From assembly GCA_022113835.1 (NCBI GenBank), contig JAILWY010000026.1, forward strand, positions 9,513,001-9,577,000: a DNA stretch of 64,000 bases, given 5' to 3'. The notes below the pieces were generated by a model. The model saw only the letters and a program-made list of their open reading frames with translations, was not told the DNA's origin and did no database searches. The stretch is from Atopsyche davidsoni. Lineage: Eukaryota > Arthropoda > Insecta > Trichoptera > Hydrobiosidae. This document shows, piece by piece, positions 47,161 through 61,259 of the stretch. Made by a program: the position numbers and the translations under genes. How positions within the stretch are numbered: the first letter of the stretch is position 1; each line of letters starts with the position of its first letter.

Positions 47161-49319
47161 ATTAATTACTTTCATAATATATATGCTTGCCGTTTAACTG
47201 ATTTCAATGTATACTGATAATACTTCAACTTAATGAAATTATGTTGACTAAACACTTTGATAACTGCCTCAAATTATAAATTTTCTATATAGTATTTATT
47301 GACGCAACTTTATTAATACCGCCTTCAATAAATATAAAAAATATACATATTTATTACTTCTATAGCAAAAAAGTATTTTTAACAGTTAGCAATAAGCAGA
47401 AAGATACATAAAGAAAGAATAAATGATCGATTGTGAAAATTCTTTCAGGTTGAGAAATGACAACTATTGATGCATTTATATAAATGTGTTTTTGTGTATT
47501 ATTTAGTTTGTACAATCGTCGAAATAATAATAATAAAAAATGAAAACTACTTAAAATTTAAAACGATTTCAGCATTCCTTAATCTTTTCTGATTTTTGAT
47601 TGAAAATATTTATTGTTATGTTTTGGAATATGATCAAATTATACTAGATATAATATAAAAAGTATACATTACAATTTAAATAACATGTAAAATAAATTTT
47701 AAAAAGTGGCAATAAAATTAAAGAAATACTGGAAATTTGTCCCATTTTTTAATATAAATAATTTGAACTTAATAAAACTCTGTGTATTTTATTTTTCTTA
47801 GCTTTTCGTGTTGATTACAAATTAATTAGTACAGTTAAAATAAAATGAGACTCATCAAATAATGACCTAGAACAAGACGCTAACTGGAAGATTCAACATA
47901 AATTCAACATTTTTCCATTCCGTGTATTCATTTTAATGAAGATAAGCCTTCATTTGATAATCACTCATCAGAGGACAGTGAATAATAAATCTTACACATT
48001 TATACAATTTTACTATAAAATTAAAATTATTTTTACTTCGTTTTCAAAGAAGATGATATTTTTTTACTCTTTGCCTTATATTTAAATATTACCGTTGTAC
48101 TAATTTCAGGCATATTTAATAATGTATTGAATTTCATTTTTCAGCTATTTTTGTTAAACATTAAATACCTTCCTGAAAATCCACCAAATTTATTATAAAA
48201 TTCTGCTAGAAAACTTCAAAAATACCTCGGCACTTTTTTTTATCTTCGCTCAAAAATACAAATATTTTAACGAAAAGTATCGATATCGGCTAGTAAAAAA
48301 AATACAATTTGATCGTTATTAATGTTGGCGTTATAAAATGTAACCAAAAAATTATGATAGGGGTTTTATTGTTGGTTGAAGATATTCCGCTGGTCGATCG
48401 AGAGCGTGGGCGAGCTCACCGCCCGGCTCCGTGAATAAAACATCCCGTCATCTGTAACGTTCATCAAACGGTAGACGTGATCAATCAAAACACACCCCCT
48501 GCCAAACATTAGGTTTCGCCCATACATATTCATTTTCACAAGAAACTTGTTTTCCGATAATAAGGCGTCATTTGTTTTGTTGATATTGAGATAGTGATTT
48601 AACTGAATTATTGCTTCTGGCAAACCTTATACTTGGATATAAAACGCTCGGGGCTTTATTCACTCAAAGTTAGTGATTTTCTAAACGCCTTCATTAATTA
48701 ATTTCAATATCAAATTTAATCTGAGATTGGAATACTAAAGCCAAATATTTTGTCTGGTAACAAGTGTTACTTTACACTTCACAAAATATTCGTGATTGGA
48801 TCAAAATTTACATTCTTACTCGTATTACGTTTTTTTTTCTAGCTAGGCATTCATATATTACATTCGATCTGGGGTTTTACGTCATGCTCAATAATATATA
48901 ATTTATCGAAAACTATTTGTAATAACGAAAGGATACTTTTTATCTGTCCGAAGATATTTGAGATGTTTAAAATTGCCTCTATTTATCTTATTAAATAACA
49001 AAATAATCTACATTTATTTTCTTCGTGTTCAATTTTTTAAATAAATTATAAATGATAAAAACTCACCAAAAAAAAATTAGAAAATATCTATATCATTTTT
49101 CCCAATTACGTATTTTAAAAATTTATTAATGCATACTATATATAATAAAAATCATTGAATAAGTTATGATCCATATTTTAACTATAATTTAGGACTGTTC
49201 ATTTTTTTAAAATGATATAGATTTAGATAAAATAATTAAGCTACATTTTTACAGTTTGAATGTATGAATAGGAAGAGCGATTAAAAATTTGATTATAATA
49301 AGCTTAAGTGAAGAGGCAA

Positions 49320-50420
49320 ATAATCATGTCACCTCGAGGTTGCCAGCAAACGTTTTAGTAGAGAATTGAAGATTTTCTTTACAGACGTGACATTAAAACA
49401 AATCAAGAGAAGCCGCCTTGGCATACTCACCCACCGCTCCAAAGCTGTAAAAGGTTTTATCCATAAAATAAATTGAGAAAAGCCACAAAGGCTGTGGTGC
49501 CAAAAATGTGACGTGTATACGAACCGGTCCCGCTACAAAAATATTTGAATTTAATACCAGGCTTTAAAATGCTTGCAATAAACAATATACCCAGCAAGAA
49601 CTCTAAGAAAGTAAATTCACGTATAATATTTATTCTTTAAAAGATCCCTTGTATTGTGACACCGATCGTAAGGAACAAAGCATTATGAAAACTGGATTTC
49701 ATCTTGGAATTTCATATTCTAGGAAGTACTTTTCTTCAAACGTTTTATGGAAAATCGTTTTTCCCTACTTTACCGAGAAGTGTAAACAATTCAAAACAAA
49801 CATAAAATACGTAGAAAGACTTTAAATTTTATATCGCCTGTTGTAATCTTATTAGACATAAAGTGATCAATAAAACCAAAATAGCACATTGGGTTAAAGC
49901 TATCCAAACAATCACGTCCTATAGAATATCCTTTTAAAACTATAATGACCAGTATGATGCAGTTTGATTTTAATTATTGCAGTACATAATTTTAATTAAA
50001 AGTAATAATAAATTAGTTTTGCTTAAGCAAATACACCAAGAGGAGTTTTATTCATTAAGCATTGTTTTATAAAAGATGCGCAACAGCCAGGAACTGTGGA
50101 CGAAAAGAACTATCTGCAGTCCCAAAGTTCGTCGCTCGGAGAGCAGCTCATTTACAAACACAAACAATAACGAGTCTGGCGGAGCTGCTGCATCCGTAGT
50201 CTGTACAAGGCACTATCAAATTTAAATAAAACTTCAGGAAGAAAAACTTCGCAAGCTTTCATCCCTGGAAATGAAATTTACTTAGAAAGCTCCACAAAGC
50301 AGTCCAACTCGTGAGTCGATGTTTCCTGCTTCGGAAAAATAAATACTGGAAAACTTATACCACGGAGGAATCTGCTGTACGTCAAAAGCGCCGTCCCTGC
50401 TAAGAAGGATTACATAGTTG
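49320..50420. promoter_or_regulatory. Broad GC-richer zone
   Basis: Islets at 49320-49520 and 50080-50420 include CAGTCCCAAAGTTCGTCGCT and GTCTGGCGGAGCTGCTGCAT. No frame of note crosses them on either strand. Candidate conserved non-coding elements. Confidence 0.22.
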
Positions 50421-53400
50421 GGTTCTTATGTACCTTTATTGATAAACTTTTTCGTTCTCAAATTGTTCGGATAAAAGCTCAGAAGACTTGCGTAACTTTT
50501 GAGTATAAAGTTGTCCGCGACTTGATTGAATCATCCTCCTTTAAGGAGTTCTGTAACCTTGATTTTCCATTATGAGATTCCACATACTCGTAGTTTATTC
50601 TTCAGTTTTTTAAAAATAGCATTTCCAGACTGGAACAGACTTTATACTTTTTTATCAATAAAATACAGGAACAATGCGTATGTTAATATTTATAAGATAT
50701 AATAATTATTATAGTGATTTAAAGTAAAATTAAGTAACTTTTAAAATTTCAAAATAAATTGGGATAGTTAAAATGATAATAATTTTGAATAGTGTCTTTT
50801 GGTTAAATAAATATATGGCTCAATACCAGCATTTTTTTTTTTCAACAGCTATTTATAATAGTGAGTAAATTTGCAACAATATAATCTAATGGCAGAATGT
50901 ACATATATTATAAATTATTCTCAATATAAAAAGTGATGTTCTGGAATATTTTTAATATTCATAACAATTATTAAAAAAGGAAAATACTTTAAATGAAAAA
51001 CAAATTATATTTATAATATGTATTCTACAATTTCAATTAATTAAATTAATTTAAAATTGTACATCTAGGAACTCTTTTAAGTTTGATTTTCTTCAAGAAA
51101 AACACATTTAATTGTAATTATTTTTAATGATGTAAGCATGTTCAATAGAATTTTATGAAATTTTAATTATTTATAAAGGTGCGGAGCACTTCTTAGAACC
51201 AACCCAAACGGAAACCCTTGTCAGTTTGAGATCTGTCTACCTAACCAAGTACACGTGTACTGAATAAATTATTATTTTAAAGTGCTGAAAATTCGTGGTA
51301 GATTCTATTTAAATATCCACACCAAAATATTTTTTCTGTAAAAACTTATACCTCTATAAAATATGAAATTTATGTTTAAACAAAAAGCTGCCTTAACTCT
51401 TGTAGCAAAATTAAATTTAAATAATATTTAGAATTGAATCTTTTCGGTCCTTGGGGATTTCGTATATGGGACGCGAGCGCCGCTGTTATTAGAACTCTGA
51501 CCTGAATTACGCATTGTGTCCCATGAGATTGTAGCTTTTGAAACCCAACAACTTGTACGAATTTTATGATATTTCATATTAAATTAAAATGAAGCTGCTA
51601 TTTTATTAATCACACACACACGTTTACATTATTAAATACATATTTATTAATATATTGATAAAAAAGCTATCAAATTAAATTGTATTCGTAGAACATGGCC
51701 CTTACTATTCAAAATATTTTTACCGTAGATGTCAGATACTTAATAATTTATTATTAAACTCTCGAATTTTCCTAAGTTTTCCGAGTAATATTAATATTTG
51801 TTTACTTTTCTACTGCAGGTTAATATTTTTTAGAAGTGAGAAACTTACTTTGTGTATTTTTAAAAAGTTACTAGAGTGGAAAAGTTGTCTCTGAAGACCG
51901 ATTGTGAATTCTGAGGCTTAATTCGATAAAAGAATCATTAAACTAATTGAAAATATAAATCTTTTGAGTATCCAATTTAAGTTTTCCTCGTGGTTAAGTA
52001 AGTGCAGGCCGTTAAAAGTGTCTTTATGCAAAGCACTTGGAAAATGCAAGAATTCAATTCAACCAAGTGAATACCAATGAAGTTAAATCCAATGACCGCG
52101 TTTGAAGCCCCATGTTTATAAAATGAGATAAAAAAAATACTTGAAGTTAAGCTAAATACGTAGTAGGTTGTTATAAAAACGACGTAAAATTATTATTTTA
52201 ATCAAAAATAAAATCATACACGTTCAATATATATGCTGGCGGGTATTGTTATGCCTATACGTAAAAATAAGAGCTTTTGAAATGAATGTAAATACGAAGC
52301 TTTTTTCATCATAAATTACCACGTGTTAAAACATAAAGATGAAAATCGTAAAGATATAATTATCCATGTATTTTACATTCACAGGCTATAGTGGTCTTAA
52401 TTATATTTATTTCATACTCGTCTAAAGTATATAATAAAAAAATCTAAAGCTTAAAATATTTTTATAGCTCTACACAGTAGCTGTTTTCTTCATAAAAGTT
52501 CGTCTGAGTAAGACTCACGTCAATAAAACATATAACGGGGCCATATTTTATTGGATGTCTCCTTCCGTGAATGATCATGTCTCTCTACTCTGGGAGTAGT
52601 GGTCCTAAATTATATGACGTACTCTAGGGTCTGAGTAATAAAGACCGCCCACTCGTATTTCAGAATATTGACCCCAGAAATGTATACGAATAAATATTTC
52701 AAACACTCCGTGCTCCGCGCAGATGATATGCTGGTCAAATATGCAAATTTTCAACTATTAGGCCTGGCACTAACTTTAATTGCTGAAAACTTTAATTATT
52801 CTACGGCTTCTTCATACCATAAATTTGATTTGTCTTTACTGAAATTTCATAATTTTTTGTCTTTCAGGTAATTTTTTTTTTTAAGACTTGAGAAAAAAGA
52901 AACTGAAAATTTTTCATAAAACTTCATAAGTAAATATTTTATAACTCTTTCTGCTCAAAAATGAATTTAAAGAATAAGAGAGTTTCTTGCTTATGTTACT
53001 AAAAGTTTCTTAAAATTTAAATTGATTATTATCGCAGTTATAATTTTCTTAAAGACAGATAGCATATGCATAAAAGAGTCATACATATTAAAATAAAAGA
53101 ATATTGCATTACTTGAAATGAAGACATGTATTACTTGTACTCGTAAAGAAACTAATTGAAATATTAATTTAAAGAAGTTTTTTAAATTTTATTGTTATAA
53201 CAATTTGAAATAACTACAACGGTATTGTTAATACAAAAAAAGTATATTCATTTTAGTCAAAAATAAATAATCTTTATGTTTGATATATTTTAAGAATAAT
53301 TTTATAATTTTAGCCCATTTTAATCATACAATAGTACAATATGTATATTTTAACGTCTTATTACAAATATTGACAAAATTATTTGTGTTTGTTTTGATGG

Positions 53401-56348
53401 TTTTCATTCAAGTGTGCAGCCTTAATGAGCCTTTCCACAGGTATCGTTTTGGCACCATTAGTTTTCGAGGCATTTACCAAAACTTTAAGTCCATATAGAA
53501 TTTATTTGTGTTTTTATACTGAATCACAGAAACCATCTCCAAATAATTTATATAAGTCAATTACAGACATAGAAATATTTTTTTATTATTAAGTAGAGCA
53601 CTTATTTTTAAAATATAAAAATCATTCTTAATAATATATTTTTATATTATGAAAAAGATTATTGCGTTCTGTTTATCCTTCATATTTTATACGGAACCCT
53701 CATTTTCAGTTATTGTTTATGTATAATTTATATTTATGCTTTCAATAACTATACGAAATTAAATTCATATAATAAAAAGTTTTCTCTCTTTTTTAGAACA
53801 TAGTTGAATAATTTCAAAGAGGGAAGGTGTCTTTTGTGATAAATAATTTTAATTGTTACATCTCTGTGGTAAAAGTACACCTCTACAAATCTTGATAAAT
53901 CCTTCACGTGTGATTAAAATGTGAAGTGGTAATGAAATTTACGGAATACTCACGTTTGAAATCTCCAGGGTGAAATATTAGGGACTCAAGGGCGGCGGGC
54001 ATTCCCACCTAAGCCAACCCGCTATCACGTTATGCCCTCTATAAATAAAAAAAATATTTAAATTAATCAGAAAATACGTTAAAGCTTCCAAAAAGAAAAA
54101 TAGCTCATTTGTGAAAATATATATTTTTTGTTAATAAATTGATGGGTTTAAATAGTTAAACACTTTGTAAGAAAACTACAGCCTTTCAAAATTTAATATA
54201 ATGGCTGTTTTATAAATTTTAATTAGAAGTCAGTCTAGGATTTTCGTATTTCTTTATTTAAGAAATAAAGCATTGTCAAAGTAAAGAATACGAATACTAG
54301 TCGAAACCTTAAATAGTCTTGTAAATATAAAAAATCCATACGACTATACAAAACTTTTTATGTTGAAATATTCCTTTCAGACATTCCTTAAATTGTTTCA
54401 AATAATATTTTGCGAGTCCCCATCTAACATTAACATACAATGCTTTAAAAAATAATATAAAAAGTGATTTCAAAAAAATTATGTTCTCGTATTTTCCACC
54501 TAAAAACTTATATAAAACACAAATCAATGTTTGATTTTTATTAATTTTCACGAAAATTTTAAAACACCGTGTCAAGATATCAGACGTAGATATTTTTCTT
54601 TTGTGTTTTTGAACAAACATTCGCCAGACAAAAACCTTTCATTTTTAAATCGATTGATCAGGTTTCCTATAAGGTGAATCAAAAGGCGCGTGTAAATAGA
54701 AACGAAATCCACAAGGACAAAAATCTCTTTGAAATTATGAATAATAAAATAGATAAGCAACGTTTTAATATGAAGAAAATAAGGCTTTCACACATTTTTA
54801 ATGTGTATTCGTAGTTTTCGTGATACGTGAAGAAATATAAATATTTAATTGTATTATTTCGTTTTAATATTCTCTTCCAGTATTTTTTTTTCAAAAAGAA
54901 ATACTCCAGCTATGATACAAGCTTTTTGCAAAATAGTTTGTAGAAATAAATGAAATTAATACGAAAACAAAATAAGCAATAACAGTGAGAACAAATATAT
55001 TGAATTTTACGTGTTTAAAATGTTTTATTCTTTCTTTTTTTGCAACAGAGTATATTTTAGTATTTATAAGACTTTAAGAGTACAACCAGCGATAACTCTC
55101 TGATTTATACTTTGTTGGGAAAAGGTTTACTTATTTTTAATGAGTTATTTTATTAGGATGTTTATACAGGTGTACCGCCGCTAACAAGCGAACTGAAAAG
55201 TTGACACAGCGAGATCGCTGATTAACAGTGTATAGCGAGAAGTATAATTCATTTCCTTTTTCTCGCATCTTTTAAATTTTTGAAATCTTTTTGTAGAGTA
55301 CTTTTATTAAATATTTGATCAGATCGTTGAATTTGTGGTAACTGTGTTCATAAATTTTATTCCTTATCTAGAAGTGATATATATTTCCTACAGTTCCTTA
55401 ATCAGGTAGCGTAATAATCTTTATATGAAAAAACTTTCAAAGTGTTATTTGTTAAGCTACTTAGCTTCAAAATAAACATGGAGTGATTTTATAAACCCCG
55501 AGGTAAATTAAAGAAGAGCAATCTACTATTAATTTTCTAAGGAACCAGTGTTTTATAGTGTATGGAATGAAACCTAAATCACAATGGCAGTGCCTCGTTA
55601 TACATCAAAATAATGTATTTTTTTATAATAGCCAACAAATTCACTGCCACAGCTGGTGAATTATTGTTGTATATATTGAAAGAGAGTAGTGGGTACAACT
55701 ATAAAAAATCCATTTTTTTCACAAGTCTATCCATAAATATAATCTTGTGATTACCGTCTGTATTGGCTTTAGATATTTTGTAGTACTTTACTATGTTATC
55801 ATAGATGTATATGCTAAGCAATAAAAACATATATTTATACAACAATATCGCCAGACCAAAGTTTGCAGTTCCGACTGTGATATCGTTATACTTGTGAGCA
55901 GAGTATCATAAAAGTGTTTTTATTGGCTTCTTCTATCACTATGATGCCATAAACATTGTTACATTTATTCCAACCTTCTCACACATACAATATTTGCAGA
56001 CACTCCTTACAGATACAACCTTTTATATTGTGCTTTAAATATAAGAAAAACTAAAAAAAAAAAAAAATTTACCTTTTATTTATTCCCGATTTGCGTTACT
56101 AGATATGAAAACGTCAAATATTTATAATTATTAAGTATAAATATATTTGTGAAGAGATGTCTGTATTTTTTTATTGTCAGGAGATGATTTGACGTTGCTT
56201 TTAGATAATTGTTAAAAAATAAGTTTTGCTGTAGTCTCAATTCTGGTGTCCATGCTGTTCATAACAAAGTATATTTTTTTAGAGTATCTAATATAATTAA
56301 AACATTTACCGCTTATAGACAACAAACGTTAAATTCCTTTGATATATC

Positions 56349-56477
56349 ATGAGCAACCCCAAACACCAACAAAGTCCTGCAGTAGACGCTACAGTTTCTT
56401 CACCTGGGAGAACAGTCAAACTCGCAAAACTTCACTGCTACAAGCTTTGGGCGACAGCAATCACGCGAAAACACTAG
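56349..56477 (+). CDS. Weak candidate short ORF, 42 codons
   Basis: An ATG-initiated frame has unusually balanced composition for this window (MSNPKHQQSPAVDATVSSPG, then a basic Cys/Trp-containing end HCYKLWATAITRKH). The local DNA is clearly less AT-rich than its flanks. It has no recognised family, no TATA box and no nearby poly(A) signal. The block could equally be a conserved non-coding islet or a fragment of a lost exon. Confidence 0.13.
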   Translation: MSNPKHQQSPAVDATVSSPGRTVKLAKLHCYKLWATAITRKH

Positions 56478-57432
56478 TAAACTCGAACAATAAAACCCCG
56501 TAAGGGAGAAGAACTTTAGTAAAATAAACTGCTGAAACCGAAAATACTATACACAACGATAGCATGGTCTTTATCGAAAATAAGAATATTTGAATATCAA
56601 GTTACTGTTTGTTATTTATAGTGTGAAATACTGTAATAATTTTAACTTTTCAATGCTGATGCTCTCACAGATAATCTCCTTAACAATTTATTACTGAATA
56701 CTAATTTAAATCATTTAATCATTGATAATGAGTTTTTGCCAATTAAAATTTTAATGATGTGGATAGTCTGTAGGATTAACAGTCAAAGCATCCACAACAA
56801 AGATTCATTTTGAATGATGAATATTCACAGAAACCATAAACAAAAGTATTATTGAAGAACAGCCTTGTATTGAAACCAAATGAACGTTGTGTCCATTATA
56901 ATTATTTTAATTAATATCGTATTCAATTTGTATTTCAAATTCACTGCGCATTTTTAATAAAATTTAAATTTTATGTGGTGACGTTAATTATAAAATGACT
57001 TTAATTTGCGTTCTACGCAGTATTATTAAATCATCGTGCGCAAAATTATTTATTCCTGCTGGTAGTTTTAAATTATGACTAACTTTGATTAGAGATTTTA
57101 TTGGACGTTAAATAATTAATCAGTGTCCGATATGTAATTAAATAAATAAGTGTAAAAAATAGTACAACTCCTGATACGTTTAACAAAAATCTGTATCAAT
57201 TTTTTTTTCAAATGATTTTATTGATCTTTTTAAAAATCTTTGCTTTGGACTATTTAAAGTTGTAAGAACATGGTCTAACCTACACTATTAATATGTAAAC
57301 TGTTTTTAATCACAGTTATTTGTTTACTGGTTATCCAGAGAAAATCAAAAAAAAAAAGAAAAGACATTACAAATAATGCTTAAACAGAATTTGTGTCAAT
57401 GAATGGAAGTTAAAAGTACAGTCGAATTAGTA

Positions 57433-57492
57433 AGATTGGTTTAGTAACAGTAGACCAACCTTCTTAGAGGAAAGGCACTTAAAGAAGAAGAT
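57433..57492 (+). repeat. Dispersed repeat, copy C (3' part only)
   Basis: The segment GATTGGTTTAGTAACAG ... CCAACCTTCTTAGAGGAAAG GCACTTAAAGAAGAAGA resembles the 3' third of copies A and B (ATGGT...CCAACCGCCTTTGAGGAGAG ACACTTGATGAAGAATA). Matching is interrupted, so membership is probable, not certain. Confidence 0.4.
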
Positions 57493-58444
57493 TCGGTTTT
57501 AGTTTTCAAGGTGTGAGTGAATTCATTTTCTTCACTCAGTTCGGTAAAGTATCGCGGTCGATCAGCTTTGGTGTTTTATTATTATTTTATTTTTAGTTCT
57601 CGACTTGCCACGTCGAATGTTGAACAGTCAAATTTTCCCATTCATCACAAACCAAATATAGGTGGCAATCCAATCAAATTGCAAATTTTAGATTTGATGA
57701 ATATAGTAGTTACGTGAGCTCCCATGAACTATAGTCAATACCTCTCGGGACTGCTTCGTATTTATTCAAGTTTTATTGTGAATGTTCATGATTTTATTTT
57801 ATACGTTATATCGATTATTAAGGTATCACATAAAAACGAACAGACTGATTTTTATGATTTTTTGTTTAAAATCGCGAAAGCAAACAATTTTCTCAGCAAA
57901 ACAATGAGCAATGAGAAAATTAAGAGCCTTTTCTGTGTCAAATCCTTCATTGAACTCCGATATCAAAGTAAATTGTCCAAAGATAAAACAAACTCATTGA
58001 AACCTGGTTGATTGGCTTTGATACACTTTGACGATTTCTACGTTTTAATATTCCACAAATTTAGCTATGATTATTTAAACAAATACATTTTGACGTGTTT
58101 TAGTTTATTAGAATTGATTGGTACATTCAAAGCATAATTGTTTTCCAATTAGAGCAGTACTAAGTACGGGCTAAATAAATATTCCAACGTTCAGTTGAAA
58201 TCCGTACAGTGGAAAACATAAATAAACTATTTGTATAGTTTTGATTTTAGAAGTTTGATTTCGTAGAAAATTTATTCTACCGTGGCTGTGGCGAGGGAGT
58301 GGGAAGTTTGAGGGGTAACTTTAATGAGGGGTGGATTATCGCAAAGTTCTCTCACATTTTGATATTTAAGCTCGACTTTGGTATGCTTTCACACCTCTAC
58401 TTAATTTTGCATACAAATTGACTGAAATGCTTTCGTAATTAGAG

Positions 58445-58454
58445 ATTACGTAAT
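58445..58454. promoter_or_regulatory. Perfect PAR-bZIP type palindrome ATTACGTAAT
   Basis: ATTACGTAAT is a full palindrome matching the E4BP4/vrille/Pdp1 consensus (TTAYGTAA). It overlaps a second dyad, CGTAAT-TAGAG-ATTACG (58434-58450), and sits in the GC-richer islet 58270-58480. Binding is inferred. Confidence 0.35.
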
Positions 58455-58581
58455 TATTGCCCCGGCGCTCTGTGGGTGTAATTTCGCGTTTTGTTATATA
58501 CCATAATATAAAAATCGTGTTTAATGTTTAAATTAAAGAAAATCAAAACTTACACCAATGAAAATGTTTTGATTTCATGTT

Positions 58582-58616
58582 TCGTTACATGTACATATGC
58601 TATGTACATGCAACGA
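58582..58616. repeat. Compact hairpin with 3-nt loop
   Basis: TCGTT-A-CATGTACATA pairs with TATGTACATG-C-AACGA. That gives 15 pairs and one A/C mismatch around the loop TGC. No flanking duplication is evident. Confidence 0.6.
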
Positions 58617-61259
58617 TGATATGTCACGCGAGCCTCCTGCAAGAAAATCAATTGGTTTTATGTAAAAAATAATCGGAAAATATCAAATAATCGATATACT
58701 AAACTTTTATTTTAAATCATTTTTTACAAAAAAAATAATATTCTAAGCATAAAGTATAAAAAATACGATATTGATATGTTATGATGTCATGGCGTTTCGT
58801 ATTCGACTTTTCTTTGATTTATTGACAAATTGCAAAATGTATGAGTTAATTGGCTAAAATAAGCAGATTATAATTTATGTCATTATTATTCAAATCTTAC
58901 AGCAAGCAGATCTAATAAAATACAAACGAAATATATTTACTGTATCACAGATACTCATTGAAATTTTGTATTTAACCCTGTGGTAATTACATTAGCACTT
59001 AACTTTCGTTGAAATTGCAACACACGTACCTAGTCTGACCTAACCATGAATTACCTTTGTGGGTTTCCATTAAAATAATGAGATGTAATCACCAACTGAC
59101 CATATAATGTAAGTGTTTAATTTATTTATACAAACACAGAGGTCTAATGGATAGCACAATATTACAATCATAAATAACAATTAAATTACAAATTTCCGAA
59201 ATGCAGAGCAACAATACCACATAGCAAAATATTTATTTGAAAATATGTACTCGGTGATTTATTTTCATTTTCGTATTCGATAAGCACAAAGAACTCAATA
59301 TCCTTAACTTACGAGGCAGTAAATAAGTTTTCACAACATGTTGGACAGTAAGACTTTTTTTGTAAAAAGAAAAATAGCAGTTTAACAGTATGGGGTGATT
59401 CCAAGAGAATCCAACTGTAAAACCAGATTGAATGGATCAATCTATTTCCTTTAAAACGGTCTTAGAAACAATTTGAAAGAGAAACTGCAAAAGCTCTTTT
59501 ATTGTTATCAATTCGATTTATCTTTCTAAAGTGACCGAAGAAGTTGAATGTTCAAACATTATTTTATGATACCAATCTTATCTTCAGAAAATAAATGTAT
59601 CTGCAGAGGTAATACGGAGCTTTATATTTATTAATGTGATCGAAAATATTAGACAATTTAAGATTTCCTTGCAGATGTGGCATTCTAATTTTTATTTATA
59701 ATCTATCAAATATAGCATTCAATTTATGTCTGAATATCATTTCTATCATACCTATACAGTATATAAGTACTTTTTATTCAACAAATTTTGGTTGGAGTTT
59801 TATAATATTTTCATTAACCATTTAAAACGCCTACTATTCTTATAAACCGTACTCTTAGAGTTTACATGAATTTGTAAGCAGACAATTTCCCGGGTTAGTA
59901 TTTTATACAAAAGGTTGTCAATACTTCCAGCCCTCATCAGGAGATTCCAGTAATCAGCTTATTTAATCTCAGTTTTGAAATTTCCTGACATGTTGCCCCT
60001 GGCCATACAGCGTACACGTATATTACCTTATTTATCAGATCATTATCGGTTTATTCTATTTCATAAATACCATAACCTTAATTTTGTGCCAATTTCCTCA
60101 GATTACATAATACTCTTGAGATATAGCTATCGTATATTAATTTAGCGTGTTACCATTTATCTATTCATTTTATAAAAAATCATTATCAAAATACGATAGT
60201 AATATTTTAATAATGGATTTTTATTCTAAAGAGATATTCGTTGAATATAAATTATAATATGCTCTCCACATCTTTACACTAAAATATCGGAATAAGAACG
60301 ATTAACCACACAAAAAAATTACTACTTTACGTAATTTAGCAAATCAATTATTCATGTATTATTTTATTAATAAAATTTATTTTTTTAAAGTTTTCTCATT
60401 AAAGTTATGTTATTAAATGCAATCTGTTTCTCGCATAAAATATTTTCGTCATTTTAGAAATGATTTTACTGTTAAGGATAAAAATTTCTAGTAATTTATT
60501 TGTTTTTTTGTTAATTGTTTATCTGTTCAGGTGCACGTATTAAAAGTCAAAGGAATTTATGTAAATTGAAATCCTCTTTCTCTCTCATTATGAAAACAAA
60601 GGCAGTGGACAAAAATACTTCGGAGACTAATTGGTGAGATTAGCTGGGACCTGCGTCGGTCGGGACACACGCCGGCACATCATACCTCCTGCCTAACGAG
60701 ATTACCTCGTAACATTTCTAATTATTCATTTGATACTTTTGACATCTACTAATTTAATAATAAAAATACACATTGCAAGTCAGAGCAAGCCTTTAAATAA
60801 TTTAAAATATTTCGTTTTTTTACGAGTACCAATCACTTTTTCCGCTACTTATGGTAATTCTTTCATCAAAAGCTAAGGCATTTTCACCCCTTTATTAACT
60901 TTTTAACCATCCATTCTTTTATGATCAATCGCAAACCCAAAACTTTCTTAAGTTTCCAGCCGTTTTTACAACTTTTTTGATTTATATCTCTGTGAAATCT
61001 TTCAGGAACCATTAATCAAGAAAAAACCGAGAACAAAACTTTACTGTCATCTTCCATTTGTTAAGTAGTAGAAATGTATTATTAAAAGCCAAACACCGAG
61101 TTAACTTTCATTAACAGATTAAATTTTGGGTGCAAAGTTTGTCGGAAAATAGTAAAAAATAAACTTTTTTTTAGTTTTCTGCTGCGAGACAAACTTTTTT
61201 GAAGAGCGTATTTTGAATGAAATTAAAAATGTTTTGAAATATTACAAAGACTTGAAAAA

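Larger units (their letters stand above)
45562..56348. other. Long AT-rich non-coding stretch
   Basis: No supported gene in nearly 11 kb. An 85-codon minus frame (48366-48623) starts in AT-rich DNA and ends in a GC-richer patch (48390-48500), without a recognised domain. Other frames (52668-52871, 53280-53498 plus; 54309-54620, 54572-54760, 54679-54894 minus) are AT-driven and hydrophobic or Lys-rich. Islets at 46680-47160 and 50080-50420 are listed. Small dyads include CAGCGA-GA-TCGCTG at about 55208 and CTACTC-TGG-GAGTAG near 52589. Confidence 0.5.
57493..61259. other. AT-rich non-coding stretch
   Basis: No supported gene. Two neighbouring plus frames (57517-57717 and 57724-58011) are separated by only six bases and lie in different phases. 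Neither has a recognised motif; a frameshifted relic is possible. The islets at 58270-58480 and 60620-60710 are GC-richer and non-coding by eye. Confidence 0.45.

Noticed and set aside
55585..55649. TGGCAGTG...CACTGCCA, miR-34-like seed in a loose hairpin
   Set aside because: Only the first eight bases match miR-34, and the stem is interrupted after those eight pairs; most likely chance.
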